The position numbers and the translations under genes were made by a program. This document shows, piece after piece, positions 54,185 through 62,620 of a stretch of DNA of 64,000 nucleotides. The notes beneath the pieces were generated by a model. That model saw only the letters and a list, made by a program, of their open reading frames with translations, was not told where the DNA came from and did no database searches. Within the stretch, counting starts at the first letter, position 1. Each line of letters begins with the position of its first letter. The stretch is from Sphingomonadaceae bacterium (GTDB taxonomy: Bacteria; Pseudomonadota; Alphaproteobacteria; Sphingomonadales; Sphingomonadaceae): assembly GCA_947451145.1 (NCBI GenBank), contig CANFXW010000001.1, forward strand, positions 62,001 through 126,000, in the 5' to 3' direction.

Positions 54185-54622
54185 CTAGGCCTTTTGGCTT
54201 TCGGGATTTTCGCGGACCAGCGTGCGCTTCAATTGGCGGCTTGTGAACAGCCACTTGCCATCAATCTTCTCATAGGTTTCATGATAGAAACCGAAGCCGT
54301 GCAACAGAAGTTCACCGCTTTCGGTATCGAAAATCAGGTCTTCCATTCCCCAGATGCCCTTGGCCTTTACGTCGGATTCAAAGGTGATATCGGGCGTGTG
54401 CGAATGGTGGACGGTGGTGCGGACCTTGTCGAGCAGCGCCCTGACGTTAGCAATCATCACATCGGCGTTTTCCCAGCGCTCGTGGCCATCGTTATGGGAC
54501 ACATGATGGTCTGCATGCAGTGAGCGGTAGAGGTCCCAATCCTGCGTGTCGCAGGCCCGATCGCGGCGCGATTTCAGCAGTTTGATCTGTTCGATCGCGA
54601 TAAGCTGTTCGATGTCGTTCAT
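54185..54622 (-). CDS. SnoaL-like NTF2-fold protein
   Basis: A 145-residue SnoaL_4-type protein (IEQIKLLKSRRDRACDTQDW, then DHHVSHNDGHE, and FGFYHETYEKIDGKWLF). GGAGAAG before the ATG. Similar to the protein at 62082 in the YVKI-GEWK strand pattern. Such proteins serve as isomerases, hydratases or small-molecule binding subunits in degradation gene sets. Divergent from the third D-aminoacylase-like gene. Confidence 0.85.
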   Translation of the reverse strand: MNDIEQLIAIEQIKLLKSRRDRACDTQDWDLYRSLHADHHVSHNDGHERWENADVMIANVRALLDKVRTTVHHSHTPDITFESDVKAKGIWGMEDLIFDTESGELLLHGFGFYHETYEKIDGKWLFTSRQLKRTLVRENPESQKA

Positions 54623-54723
54623 GGCACTTCTCCGTCTCTAGCCTTGATCTTGGCGTTTTTGCGCAGCGCCGCCCAGGTGTGCGCCCGGAGGGTGTCATGC
54701 GTTGCATCCACGACCCTAGCCAC

Positions 54724-54767
54724 TTGACATCGAGCAGTAAACACTAAACATCCGTCGCGAATGTTTA
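54724..54767 (+). promoter_or_regulatory. Promoter with overlapping operator for amidohydrolase-tetR operon
   Basis: TTGACA at 54724-54729 is a consensus -35. A TAAACA/AAACAT segment at about the -10 distance lies in an inverted repeat with perfect 7-base arms, TAAACAT (54745-54751) and ATGTTTA (54761-54767), separated by 9 bases. A repressor bound there would block the + promoter; the TetR at 56525 is the obvious candidate. Confidence 0.5.
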
Positions 54768-54810
54768 AGGCCCGCGTACCGCCGGGCAAACCGCAATTGG
54801 AGAAATCAGC

Positions 54811-56538
54811 GTGGCGAAGTTCGATCTCTTGATCAAAGGTGGCACCATCATTGATGGCCTGCAAACGCCCCGCTTTTGCGGCGACATAGCGGTGAAGGAT
54901 GGAACCATTGCCGAAATCGGGGGCAATATTCCCGCCGACCAAGCGGTTGAAGTAGTCGATGCTACCGGAAAGATAGTCGCACCGGGCGTAGTCGATCTGC
55001 ACACCCATTATGACAGCCAGCTGTTCTGGGATCCCTGGTGCACGATGTCGGGCTGGCACGGTGTCACCAGCGTTGTCATTGGCAATTGCGGTTTTGGCTT
55101 TGCTCCTTGCAAGCCGGAAGACCGCGAGCGGGCGATGCTGTCACTCGTACGCAATGAGGCCGTTCCGCTGGCCACAATGAAGGCCGGCATGCCGTTCGAC
55201 TGGGTAACGTTCCGCGATTATCTCGATAGCGTGGAGCGAACTCCCAAAGGCGTGAACGTCATGTCTTTCGTGCCTCTGGCGCCAATCTATGGCTATGTCA
55301 TTGGCATCGATGAGGCAAAGCAGCGCGAGGCCACCGACGAAGAATTGCAGCAGATGTGCGATCTGGTGACGGAAGGCATGGATGCCGGAGGCTGCGGCAT
55401 CAGCGTCCAGATCTTCGGCGTCGAGGGCAATGTACAGCTGGACTATGACGGCACTCCGATGGTGACCGATCTGATGAGCAAGCGCGATCTCGCGGCCTTC
55501 TCGCGCGCGATGGGCAGCACGGGACGCGGCACCTCGCAGATGTCAGGAAAGCTGGAGGATGCCGAATTCATGGCCCGCGAAAGCGGCCGCCCGGCCATCT
55601 GGAACGCACTGATGGCCGATGGTGCTCTCAACCAGCATGGCGTCTCCAAAGTGCCTGCCCGGGAAGCAATTGCCCATATCACCAGGCTGGAAGAGGACGA
55701 AGGTGTGCGTGTCTACGCACAGGCACAGACAGTCAATTTCGCCTCGCAGTTCACCTTCGAAGATTACAATCTGGCCGACGCCATTCCCGCCTGGCAGGAG
55801 ATCTGCACTGGCACCGTCGCCGAAAAGATCGAAAAGTTCAAAGATCCCGAGCGTCGCAAGGTTCTCAAGGTCATCCACGAGGAGCGCGGCGGCCTGTTCG
55901 GTTCGGGTTATGTGTTGGACCGCATCAAGGTGGCCTGGATCCCGCTTGATGTTCCCAATGGTCTGGAACTTCAGGAGAAATATGAAGGTTTCACGCTGGG
56001 CGAGCTGGCAGAACGCGAGAATCGCCATCCGCTCGACATCATGCTCGACATCTCGATCTGGGGTGCGCTGCAAAGTGGGTTTGAAACTGAAGTCATCACA
56101 ACGCCACCCGAAAATATGCGCGAAATCATCAAGGCTCCCACCGCCCTGCCCGGCATCAGTGACGGCGGCGCGCATACCAAATTCGTGACTACCGGACGAT
56201 TCCCTACGGATCTGCTGTCCATGTGGTCTCGAGATCACGAGTTGCTTTCGCTTGAGGAAGCCCATTGGCGGCTGTCAGCCTATCCGGCGCAGGCAATAGG
56301 CCTGCGGGATCGGGGCGCATTGCAAGTGGGCATGGCCGCCGACATTATCATTTACGACCTTGCCGAATTGGGTGCGCTTCCGCAGGAACGGCTTTGGGAT
56401 TATCCGGCAGGCGAATGGCGCCTTGTACAAAAGGCAAAAGGCTATGAGCGGATCATCGTGAACGGGAAGACCACCTTCATCAACGGCGAATGCACTGCCG
56501 AAACGCCGGGAAAATTGCTGCGACATGGCACAGCCTGA
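54811..56538 (+). CDS. D-aminoacylase-like amidohydrolase
   Basis: A 575-residue protein, third paralogue of this family in the window. HTHYDSQLFWDP, GNCGFGFAPCKP and ISDGGAHTK give HxH, cysteine and late aspartate. Unlike the two paralogues it also lacks the GH pair of the region after the cysteine (APIYGYVIG in place of GHSAI or CGHIA). The start is GTG 54811 with GGAG ten bases before. The stop overlaps the TetR gene. Substrate unknown. Confidence 0.85.
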   Translation: MAKFDLLIKGGTIIDGLQTPRFCGDIAVKDGTIAEIGGNIPADQAVEVVDATGKIVAPGVVDLHTHYDSQLFWDPWCTMSGWHGVTSVVIGNCGFGFAPCKPEDRERAMLSLVRNEAVPLATMKAGMPFDWVTFRDYLDSVERTPKGVNVMSFVPLAPIYGYVIGIDEAKQREATDEELQQMCDLVTEGMDAGGCGISVQIFGVEGNVQLDYDGTPMVTDLMSKRDLAAFSRAMGSTGRGTSQMSGKLEDAEFMARESGRPAIWNALMADGALNQHGVSKVPAREAIAHITRLEEDEGVRVYAQAQTVNFASQFTFEDYNLADAIPAWQEICTGTVAEKIEKFKDPERRKVLKVIHEERGGLFGSGYVLDRIKVAWIPLDVPNGLELQEKYEGFTLGELAERENRHPLDIMLDISIWGALQSGFETEVITTPPENMREIIKAPTALPGISDGGAHTKFVTTGRFPTDLLSMWSRDHELLSLEEAHWRLSAYPAQAIGLRDRGALQVGMAADIIIYDLAELGALPQERLWDYPAGEWRLVQKAKGYERIIVNGKTTFINGECTAETPGKLLRHGTA

Positions 56539-57148
56539 GGGGGGCCAAGCCAAACGGCAGGTTCAGTCACGTTCGAAAGTCACGCGGCAGAAGCTGCTCG
56601 ATGCAGCGCGCGCTGTCTTCGCCGAAAAGGGCTATATGGCAACCGAAGTCGCCGATATCGTCCAAATGGTGCCGATAACCAAGGGCGCGCTCTACCATCA
56701 CTTTGGCGGCAAGGAAGGTCTGTTCGAAGAGGCCTGCCTGCAAATCGCCCGCCAATTGCACGATGAGGCTTCGGATGTTGTGCGCGCCTATACGGGTGAT
56801 GCGTGGAAGCAGTTGCTGACTTCCATCCAGGCCCACTTCGATATCATCGTGGCCAGCCCGGATGCGCAAAAGATCCTGCTGATCGACGGCCCCTCTGTGC
56901 TTGGCTGGCAGCGCTGGCGCGAAATCCAAGCCGAAGTGACGTTGGAGCCGCTGCAAAAGACATTGCAAATCCTGATCCAACAGCGCCGCATCCCCGATCA
57001 GCCCACCGGACCCGTGGCGCAATTGATCCTTGCAGCACTCAATGATGCGGCGCTGACGGTTGCCTGCTCGGCGGACCCCCGAGAGGAAAGCGCGAGAGTG
57101 TTCACTGCGCTTGCCACCCTCATCAATGGCTTGCGTGTTTCGGCCTGA
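56525..57148 (+). CDS. TetR-family regulator
   Basis: A 207-residue TetR protein whose ATG lies 14 bases before the stop of the amidohydrolase gene, so it is co-translated. Helix-turn-helix at residues 20-65 (FAEKGYMATEVADIVQM; KGALYHHFGGKEGLFE). It shares LLIDGPSVLGWQRWREIQ with the TetR at 23796, a sign that the two are related and may sense similar ligands. Likely autoregulator of the 54.8 kb operon. Confidence 0.9.
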   Translation: MAQPEGGQAKRQVQSRSKVTRQKLLDAARAVFAEKGYMATEVADIVQMVPITKGALYHHFGGKEGLFEEACLQIARQLHDEASDVVRAYTGDAWKQLLTSIQAHFDIIVASPDAQKILLIDGPSVLGWQRWREIQAEVTLEPLQKTLQILIQQRRIPDQPTGPVAQLILAALNDAALTVACSADPREESARVFTALATLINGLRVSA

Positions 57149-57191
57149 GTTTCACCGCAAGCCAGTCATGCCCGGCTTTAGGCGTGGGCAC

Positions 57192-58028
57192 CTACAGGAT
57201 GAAGTAGTCGCCTGAGGCCCTTACGGTCACGTCACTGATCATCACGCCCCATGGCTGGTTGATCGAATGAATGATGGCATCGGCGATATAGCCGGCATCA
57301 AGCGTGGCATAGCCGACATTTTCGGGATCGCTTTCTTCGGGCAGCATTGTCCCGCCCATATACCGCTTGAGCACATCGCCGAATTCAGCCGTGTTGTGTC
57401 CCACAATGCTCATACCGGCGGCCTTGTTGACAACCCCAGCCATTAATCCCGTTGCCAGAACGCCGGTCGGCTTGATCACCGTCACCTTGATCTTGCCGCG
57501 CGCCTCCTGCCGGACCGCGTGGGAAAAGTGATCAACCGCCGCTTTTGTCGCGCCATAGACCGATGCGCCAGCCACGGGATGATTGCCATAAATGGAAGAC
57601 AGGTTGACGATATGCCCCTGCCCCTGCGCCATCATCCAGTCATAGGCAGCAACGGTTCCGTTGATCACGCCCTTGAAATTGATGTCGATGCAGCGGTTCC
57701 AGGCATCCAGCGCCAGTTCGTGGTCTGAAAGATAGGCCAGCGGCATGATGCCCGCGTTGTTGATCAAAATATCGATCGCCCCATAGGCTTCGACAGCCTG
57801 TTTCACTGCTGCACGCATCTGTTCGATCTGGCTCACATCAGCCAAGACCGATATCGCTGCACCGCCCTGCTCACGAATGCCCGATGCGGTTTTCTCGGCG
57901 GCATCTGCATTGACATCGACACAAGTGATTTTCCCACCCATCGCCGCCGCCCGTTCAGCGGTAAGCTTGCCAAAGCCACTGCCTGCGCCGGTAATGAGAA
58001 TGGACTTGCCCGAAATGTGATCCGTCAC
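57192..58028 (-). CDS. SDR-family oxidoreductase
   Basis: A 278-residue classical SDR with TGAGSGFG, NNAGIMP, serine in NLSSIYG and YGATK. The start is GTG 58028 with AGGGAGG seven bases before it; earlier in-frame starts lie in the gap. It follows the P450 gene by 110 bases on the same strand, so it may oxidise the alcohol made by the P450. Confidence 0.88.
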   Translation of the reverse strand: MTDHISGKSILITGAGSGFGKLTAERAAAMGGKITCVDVNADAAEKTASGIREQGGAAISVLADVSQIEQMRAAVKQAVEAYGAIDILINNAGIMPLAYLSDHELALDAWNRCIDINFKGVINGTVAAYDWMMAQGQGHIVNLSSIYGNHPVAGASVYGATKAAVDHFSHAVRQEARGKIKVTVIKPTGVLATGLMAGVVNKAAGMSIVGHNTAEFGDVLKRYMGGTMLPEESDPENVGYATLDAGYIADAIIHSINQPWGVMISDVTVRASGDYFIL

Positions 58029-58138
58029 TGATGCCTCCCTGATTATGGCCCGGCTTTGATATGTGCCTTTGGCGCGATGACTTCCGGGCAATCGTGATGC
58101 GTAAGACCGCCCTCAGCTGAAAGTCATCGCAAATCCGA

Positions 58139-59380
58139 TTATGCGATCACGTTGTAGCGGATCGGCAACTCTTTCACGCCGCCAACAAAGTGGCCCTCAA
58201 CGAAGCGGGCTGGTGCTGTCATTTCAATGTCATCTATCCGCGCGAGCAATTCCCGGAAGAAACAGGTCAGCTCCAGGCGGGCGAGATATTGCCCAAGGCA
58301 CACATGCGGTCCGGTGCCAAATGCCAGCTGGCGATTAGGGCGGCGATCAACGCGGAATTCAAAAGGTGCGTCGAAACTTCCCTCATCACGATTGGCTGAG
58401 GGATAGCACAGGAGGATGATATCCCCCTTCTTGATTGCCTTGCCTGCGACTTCACAATCCTCTGCAGCGGTGCGGCAGAAATGCTTGACCGGCGTTGTCC
58501 AGCGCAGGATCTCTTCGACGGCCGTGTGCAGCAACGCCGGGTTCGCGCGCAACTTCGCCAATTCCGCCGGATGTTCCAACAAGGCATGCAGGCCGCCCGA
58601 GATGGCATAGCTGGTCGTGTCATGCCCGGCCGTCGCAGCAATAAAGAAATAGCCGAACACATCCCGTTCAGGCAGCAATTCACCGTTGATACGCGCATTT
58701 GCGATAACACTGGCCAGATTGTCCTGCGGATTGGCTCGCAATTGCTCAATATAGCGCATGAAATAGTCGCGCACGTTGAGCACTGCAGCCAGCCCCGAAG
58801 TTCCTTCCTTGTTGAAGTCAGGATCATCGCCCGAAAGCGTCTGCTGGGTCATGGCCAGCATCATCGGCTCGTCGGATTGCGGAATACCCAGCAAGGACAT
58901 GATCACCCGCAACGGATAGTTCATGGCGATGCGGGCGAAATCGCATTCACCCCCAGCATCCACCATCTTGTCGATGAATTCCTTGGCCAGATTTTCGACA
59001 CTGGCGGCGACAGCCTCCATCCCTTTGGGGGTGAAATAGGCCTGGCTTATTTCGCGATAGGCGCGGTGTTCTTCGCCATCCATGGCGGTCACATTGCGGA
59101 TAAAATGGCTCGAGTCAGATCCACCGCCAGCTTTGCGCGACCGCTCCTGATGCGCCAGCGAGAAGAGAGGTTGGCGCGGGGCACTCAAGAAGCGGGTTGA
59201 AGCCTTTTCAATGGCAACGATATCCTCGTGATGCACTGCAAGCCAGAAGGGCTCAAAACCTTCCGGTTCCACCCGATGCATTCGCTCCGCTTGACGCAGG
59301 TCGCGGAGCACCAGGTTCAGCCGCTCAAAATCGGCAAAAAGCTTCGGGTCGACAATGGCTTCAGCCTCGGCACTGCTCAT
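58139..59380 (-). CDS. Cytochrome P450, CYP108-like
   Basis: A 413-residue soluble bacterial P450. AGHDTTSYA is the I-helix oxygen-activation site, EEILR is ExxR, and FGTGPHVCLGQ carries the heme cysteine. The stretch YPSANRDE...RRPNRQLAFG reads much like P450terp (CYP108, alpha-terpineol hydroxylase). It would hydroxylate a hydrophobic, perhaps terpenoid or alicyclic, substrate and needs an external ferredoxin/reductase, not encoded nearby. The ATG at 59380 gives normal P450 length. A TTGACA-N17-CATTGT promoter lies 24 bases further up and overlaps a perfect palindrome. Confidence 0.92.
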   Translation of the reverse strand: MSSAEAEAIVDPKLFADFERLNLVLRDLRQAERMHRVEPEGFEPFWLAVHHEDIVAIEKASTRFLSAPRQPLFSLAHQERSRKAGGGSDSSHFIRNVTAMDGEEHRAYREISQAYFTPKGMEAVAASVENLAKEFIDKMVDAGGECDFARIAMNYPLRVIMSLLGIPQSDEPMMLAMTQQTLSGDDPDFNKEGTSGLAAVLNVRDYFMRYIEQLRANPQDNLASVIANARINGELLPERDVFGYFFIAATAGHDTTSYAISGGLHALLEHPAELAKLRANPALLHTAVEEILRWTTPVKHFCRTAAEDCEVAGKAIKKGDIILLCYPSANRDEGSFDAPFEFRVDRRPNRQLAFGTGPHVCLGQYLARLELTCFFRELLARIDDIEMTAPARFVEGHFVGGVKELPIRYNVIA

Positions 59381-59434
59381 AGCGAAGGACTCTCCGTAAA
59401 CAATTTGGACACAATGTCGATAATCCGATGCCAT

Positions 59435-59450
59435 GTCAAGAATTCTTGAC
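59435..59450. promoter_or_regulatory. Perfect 16-bp palindrome, candidate TetR operator
   Basis: GTCAAGAATTCTTGAC is its own reverse complement. It sits between the divergent P450 and TetR genes. On the - strand it contributes the TTGACA -35 box of the P450 promoter (-10 CATTGT at 59411-59416), so a bound repressor would block P450 transcription. Confidence 0.65.
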
Positions 59451-59469
59451 CCAGGCTGGAGACACAGCC

Positions 59470-60117
59470 ATGTTTATGGTCATGAGCAGCACACCCAGCG
59501 CACCTAACCCTGCAACCACAGATTTGCGCAGAGCACGCAAGGCCTTTACCCGTGGCCATATTTGTGACGCCGCCAGACAGCTTTTTGCCCAGAATGGCTA
59601 TGCCGCTACAACCATGGAGCAGATCGGCAAAGCCGCCGGCGCGCCCAGATCCACGCTTTACACCCACTTCAGCGACAAGGAGGAGATCCTTGACGCGATC
59701 GCTGATGATTACATCGAACGGCTCAAACTTGTGCTTGTCGGCGTACCCAGCCCTGCACCGACACGAGCGGAAATCCGCAGCTGGATTGAAGAGCTCGCGC
59801 ACCTGATACGCGAAGACCGCATGCCCACGATCTTGTTCAATGGCATCGGTTCGGGATTGGATTTGCCGAAGGCCGTCAGGCGCATTGGCGAAAGCGTGAT
59901 CGAAGTGCTGGCTGGCAGGTTGCCGGCCTTTGCCCTCGTCGCCACGGAAGGCCCACAGCAGCACGCCTATCGCGCCCATGCGCAAGTGGCGGTGCGCGAA
60001 CTTAGCCTTTGCTGCCAGACCTACGCGATCCTGAACGATGACTCGGTTGGTCAGCACTATCTGAATGCCGCAGCGGACATATTCCATCGCTTCACGCTGC
60101 AGGCGCAAGCAGATTGA
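59470..60117 (+). CDS. TetR-family regulator
   Basis: A protein of about 215 residues (start at ATG 59470 with GGAG eight bases before it; ATGs at 59476 and 59482 and an earlier one at 59428 are alternatives). Helix-turn-helix: ICDAARQLFAQNGYAATTM and AGAPRSTLYTHFSDKEE. Divergent from the P450 gene, with a perfect palindrome just ahead of it, it is very likely the P450 repressor and autoregulator. Confidence 0.9.
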   Translation: MFMVMSSTPSAPNPATTDLRRARKAFTRGHICDAARQLFAQNGYAATTMEQIGKAAGAPRSTLYTHFSDKEEILDAIADDYIERLKLVLVGVPSPAPTRAEIRSWIEELAHLIREDRMPTILFNGIGSGLDLPKAVRRIGESVIEVLAGRLPAFALVATEGPQQHAYRAHAQVAVRELSLCCQTYAILNDDSVGQHYLNAAADIFHRFTLQAQAD

Positions 60118-60127
60118 GTGACCAGCC

Positions 60128-60155
60128 CTGGCCCAACCGTTCAAGGCTGGGCCAG
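60128..60155. terminator. Hairpin between convergent TetR and SDR genes
   Basis: CTGGCCCA and TGGGCCAG form a perfect 8-bp stem with a 12-base loop in the 51-base gap between convergent genes. No long T-run follows. Confidence 0.4.
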
Positions 60156-60168
60156 AGCCAGACCTGCT

Positions 60169-60942
60169 TCAGAACCTCTGGCCGCCGTCGAGGCGGATAG
60201 TCGTTGCATTCAGGAAATCGTTCTCCACGATCTGCTGGGCCAGCATGGCATATTCATCAACCTCGCCCATGCGCTTGGGGTTCAAGACCAGCGGACCGAA
60301 GGTTTCACGGGCTTTTTCCTCGCCCATTGCGGCATAGGCGAAGGTGTAGAAAGTGCCCGGTGCAATGGCCATTGAACGCACGCCAATCGGAGCCAAATCG
60401 CGCGCGAGGTTGAGCGCCATCGAAATAATCCCGCCCTTGGCTGCGCCATAGGCCACCTGCCCGGGCTGGCCTTCAAAACCGGCGATTGAGGCAGTGTTAA
60501 TGATGACACCGCGCTGGTTATCGGCCTGCGGTTCGTTGGCGGCCATCGCCTGCGCCGCGACCGAACTGACCAGATAGGCGCTGTTCAGATAGACGCTGAT
60601 GATATGCGAGAAGTGCGCCAGGGAAACCCTGCTGCCATCGCGACCTACGGTACGGCCACCCTTGTCCGGCGCTGGCGGTCCGCCGTGCGCAATAACCACG
60701 GCGCGAAGCGGAGCCAGATCGGTCGCAACCTTGACGGCATTGATGATCGCTTCCTCGCTCATGATGTCAGTGCGCACGTAGACCGCGCCATTTCCGAGCT
60801 CTGCCGCCAGCGCAGCTCCCCGGTCATCAGCGAGATCAGCGATGACAACCTTGGCGCCCAACTTGGCCAGACGACGCGCCGTGGCACCGCCAAAGCCGCC
60901 CGCACCACCGGTAATCAATACCGAGCCATTTGAAATATCCAT
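60169..60942 (-). CDS. SDR-family oxidoreductase, HSD10-like
   Basis: A 257-residue SDR. TGGAGGFG, serine in NTASIAG, YGAAK and IAPGTFYT are visible; this combination resembles 3-hydroxyacyl-CoA dehydrogenase type II (HSD17B10). It may supply the hydroxyacyl-CoA dehydrogenase step that the beta-oxidation operons lack. ATG 60942 with GGAG eight bases before it. Last gene of the right-hand - operon. Confidence 0.88.
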   Translation of the reverse strand: MDISNGSVLITGGAGGFGGATARRLAKLGAKVVIADLADDRGAALAAELGNGAVYVRTDIMSEEAIINAVKVATDLAPLRAVVIAHGGPPAPDKGGRTVGRDGSRVSLAHFSHIISVYLNSAYLVSSVAAQAMAANEPQADNQRGVIINTASIAGFEGQPGQVAYGAAKGGIISMALNLARDLAPIGVRSMAIAPGTFYTFAYAAMGEEKARETFGPLVLNPKRMGEVDEYAMLAQQIVENDFLNATTIRLDGGQRF

Positions 60943-61047
60943 GTCATTGTCTCCGTTCGTTAGGTTTGAATTGTCAGTGAGCTTTGGCATCCGCAAGGCG
61001 GGATTTTGACGGTGCGGACAGGCAATAGCGCTGTCTTTTACTGTGGT

Positions 61048-62076
61048 TCACTTTGGCCCGCGCTCGCTTGATCCAGCATTGCCATTGACCTGGTTAGCTC
61101 TGGCGAACCAATCAACCGCATCTTTGACCGTTTCGCGCAGCGGGCGCGGCGTCCAGCCCAGTTCGCGACGCGCCTTGCCGTTATCAAGTTCACGAAAGAC
61201 GTTGGACAGGTACATGGCATCAGTGCTGACAACATAATCCTTGCGGCGCAGAAGTTTCATCAGCTTCTCGGCAACCCATGCCATCGCATATCCCAGCTTG
61301 TAGGGGATGAATTTCGGCATGGGTTTTCCCGTGCAGGCGACGGCCATGGCGAAAAATTCACGGTTGCTGACGAATTCATTGGCGATGATGTAACGATCAC
61401 CGATGCGCCCCTTGGTTTCCGCCAGCAGTGCCGCTTCTGCCACGTCGCGGATATCGACGGTCGGCTGGCTGACTTCGATGCCGACCGTGAGCTGGCCGCT
61501 GGCAACCTGCCAAAGCGAGCCATTGTGCGGCGTAGGCTGGTAGTCTTCCGGACCATAGGTGTTGGAAACGCACAGCGCGACGCCCGGCAAGCCCTTATCG
61601 ACACAATAGGCCAGCATCCGGTTCTCAGCTTCCAACCGCGCACGGATATAGGGTGGTGCTTTGTCCATCCAGTTGAAGGGAATGTCCTCGGTCACCGGTC
61701 CATCAGGATTGATGCCTAGCGTCCCCATCGTGCTCGTAAAGACGAAGCGCTCAATCCCGCTTGCCAGCGCGGCGTCCATGGCGTTGACCAGCCCTTCCAC
61801 ATTGTTGCGAAAGATCGGCGTCTGGTCGGTCAGCCAGAAACGCGGATCGACCACGCTGTAGAACACGGTGCCGCATCCTTCCATCGCGGCGACAAGGGAT
61901 GGCGGATCAAGGACATCGCCCAGAACAACCTCAACCGGCAAGCCTTCCAGCGCAGCGCGGCTGCTCGTTTTACGCAGTAAAACCCGAACCCTTCGGCCCC
62001 TTTGCACCAGCAGCCGGACGATGTGACTGCCAACGAAGCCGCTCGCGCCAGTTACCAGAACGGGTTTGTCTACCAT
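61048..62076 (-). CDS. NAD-dependent epimerase/dihydroflavonol-reductase-like protein
   Basis: A 342-residue extended SDR (TGASGFVGSHIVRLL at the start, FTSTMGTLG for the serine/threonine). The catalytic YxxxK is YIRAR here, with arginine for lysine, checked on codons. The ATG lies four bases after the SnoaL stop. Similar proteins include 3-beta-hydroxysteroid dehydrogenase/isomerase and DFR, so it may reduce a ketone or dehydrogenate an alcohol of a ring compound. Confidence 0.85.
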   Translation of the reverse strand: MVDKPVLVTGASGFVGSHIVRLLVQRGRRVRVLLRKTSSRAALEGLPVEVVLGDVLDPPSLVAAMEGCGTVFYSVVDPRFWLTDQTPIFRNNVEGLVNAMDAALASGIERFVFTSTMGTLGINPDGPVTEDIPFNWMDKAPPYIRARLEAENRMLAYCVDKGLPGVALCVSNTYGPEDYQPTPHNGSLWQVASGQLTVGIEVSQPTVDIRDVAEAALLAETKGRIGDRYIIANEFVSNREFFAMAVACTGKPMPKFIPYKLGYAMAWVAEKLMKLLRRKDYVVSTDAMYLSNVFRELDNGKARRELGWTPRPLRETVKDAVDWFARANQVNGNAGSSERGPK

Positions 62077-62081
62077 CGCGC

Positions 62082-62510
62082 TCAGGCCTGCGGTGCTGGG
62101 GTGAAATCGATCAACAGGCGCGTGAGCTTGGTCTTGGCAATCTTCCACTCCCCGCCAATTTTCACATAGGTTTCAGCGTAGTGGCCATAGCCGGTCATCG
62201 CAGGGCCGCCTTCAAAAATGACGCGGTCCTGCATGGCCCAAATTCCTTGTGCCGTTGCGCCAGTGATAGCGATTTCCGGGGTATGAACCTGATGCGCGGT
62301 GCGGGCAGTTTCAATTGTCGCGCGGACCATGGCGATCGCCTCTGCGCGGCCATTAATGGGCGGCGGGCCACCAGCCTCTGAAGTGTCCAGTACCAGATTC
62401 TCAGTGAACAGATCGGTCCAGGCGTCCCACTGCTTGGTATCCAGGAAACGGCAGTACCGTGCCTTGAGTTCGCAAATGGCATCGCGGTCACTGAGAGTGT
62501 GATTGGACAT
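62082..62510 (-). CDS. SnoaL-like NTF2-fold protein
   Basis: A 142-residue SnoaL_4-type protein (ELKARYCRFLDTKQWDAW, then THQVHTPEI-like region and YAETYVKIGGEWKIAKT). AAGGAG nine bases before the ATG. It is between the amidohydrolase_2 and epimerase genes. The pairing of SnoaL with amidohydrolase_2 and SDR genes suggests a role as isomerase or dehydratase for the same intermediate. Confidence 0.85.
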   Translation of the reverse strand: MSNHTLSDRDAICELKARYCRFLDTKQWDAWTDLFTENLVLDTSEAGGPPPINGRAEAIAMVRATIETARTAHQVHTPEIAITGATAQGIWAMQDRVIFEGGPAMTGYGHYAETYVKIGGEWKIAKTKLTRLLIDFTPAPQA

Positions 62511-62570
62511 CGTGGTCGCTCCTTGCTGCGCCTCAGATCACCCCAAGCCGGGACAAGTCAAAACGGCGAA

Positions 62571-62601
62571 CGGGGCGGCAGCGCAAAACGCTGCCGCCCC
62601 G
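62571..62601 (-). terminator. Terminator-like hairpin after amidohydrolase_2
   Basis: CGGGGCGGCAGCG and CGCTGCCGCCCCG form a perfect 13-bp stem with a 5-base loop, 20 bases past the amidohydrolase_2 stop. On the - strand only a short TTTT follows, so partial read-through into the SnoaL gene is possible. Confidence 0.65.
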
Positions 62602-62620
62602 CTAATGCACCAGCCAAAGA

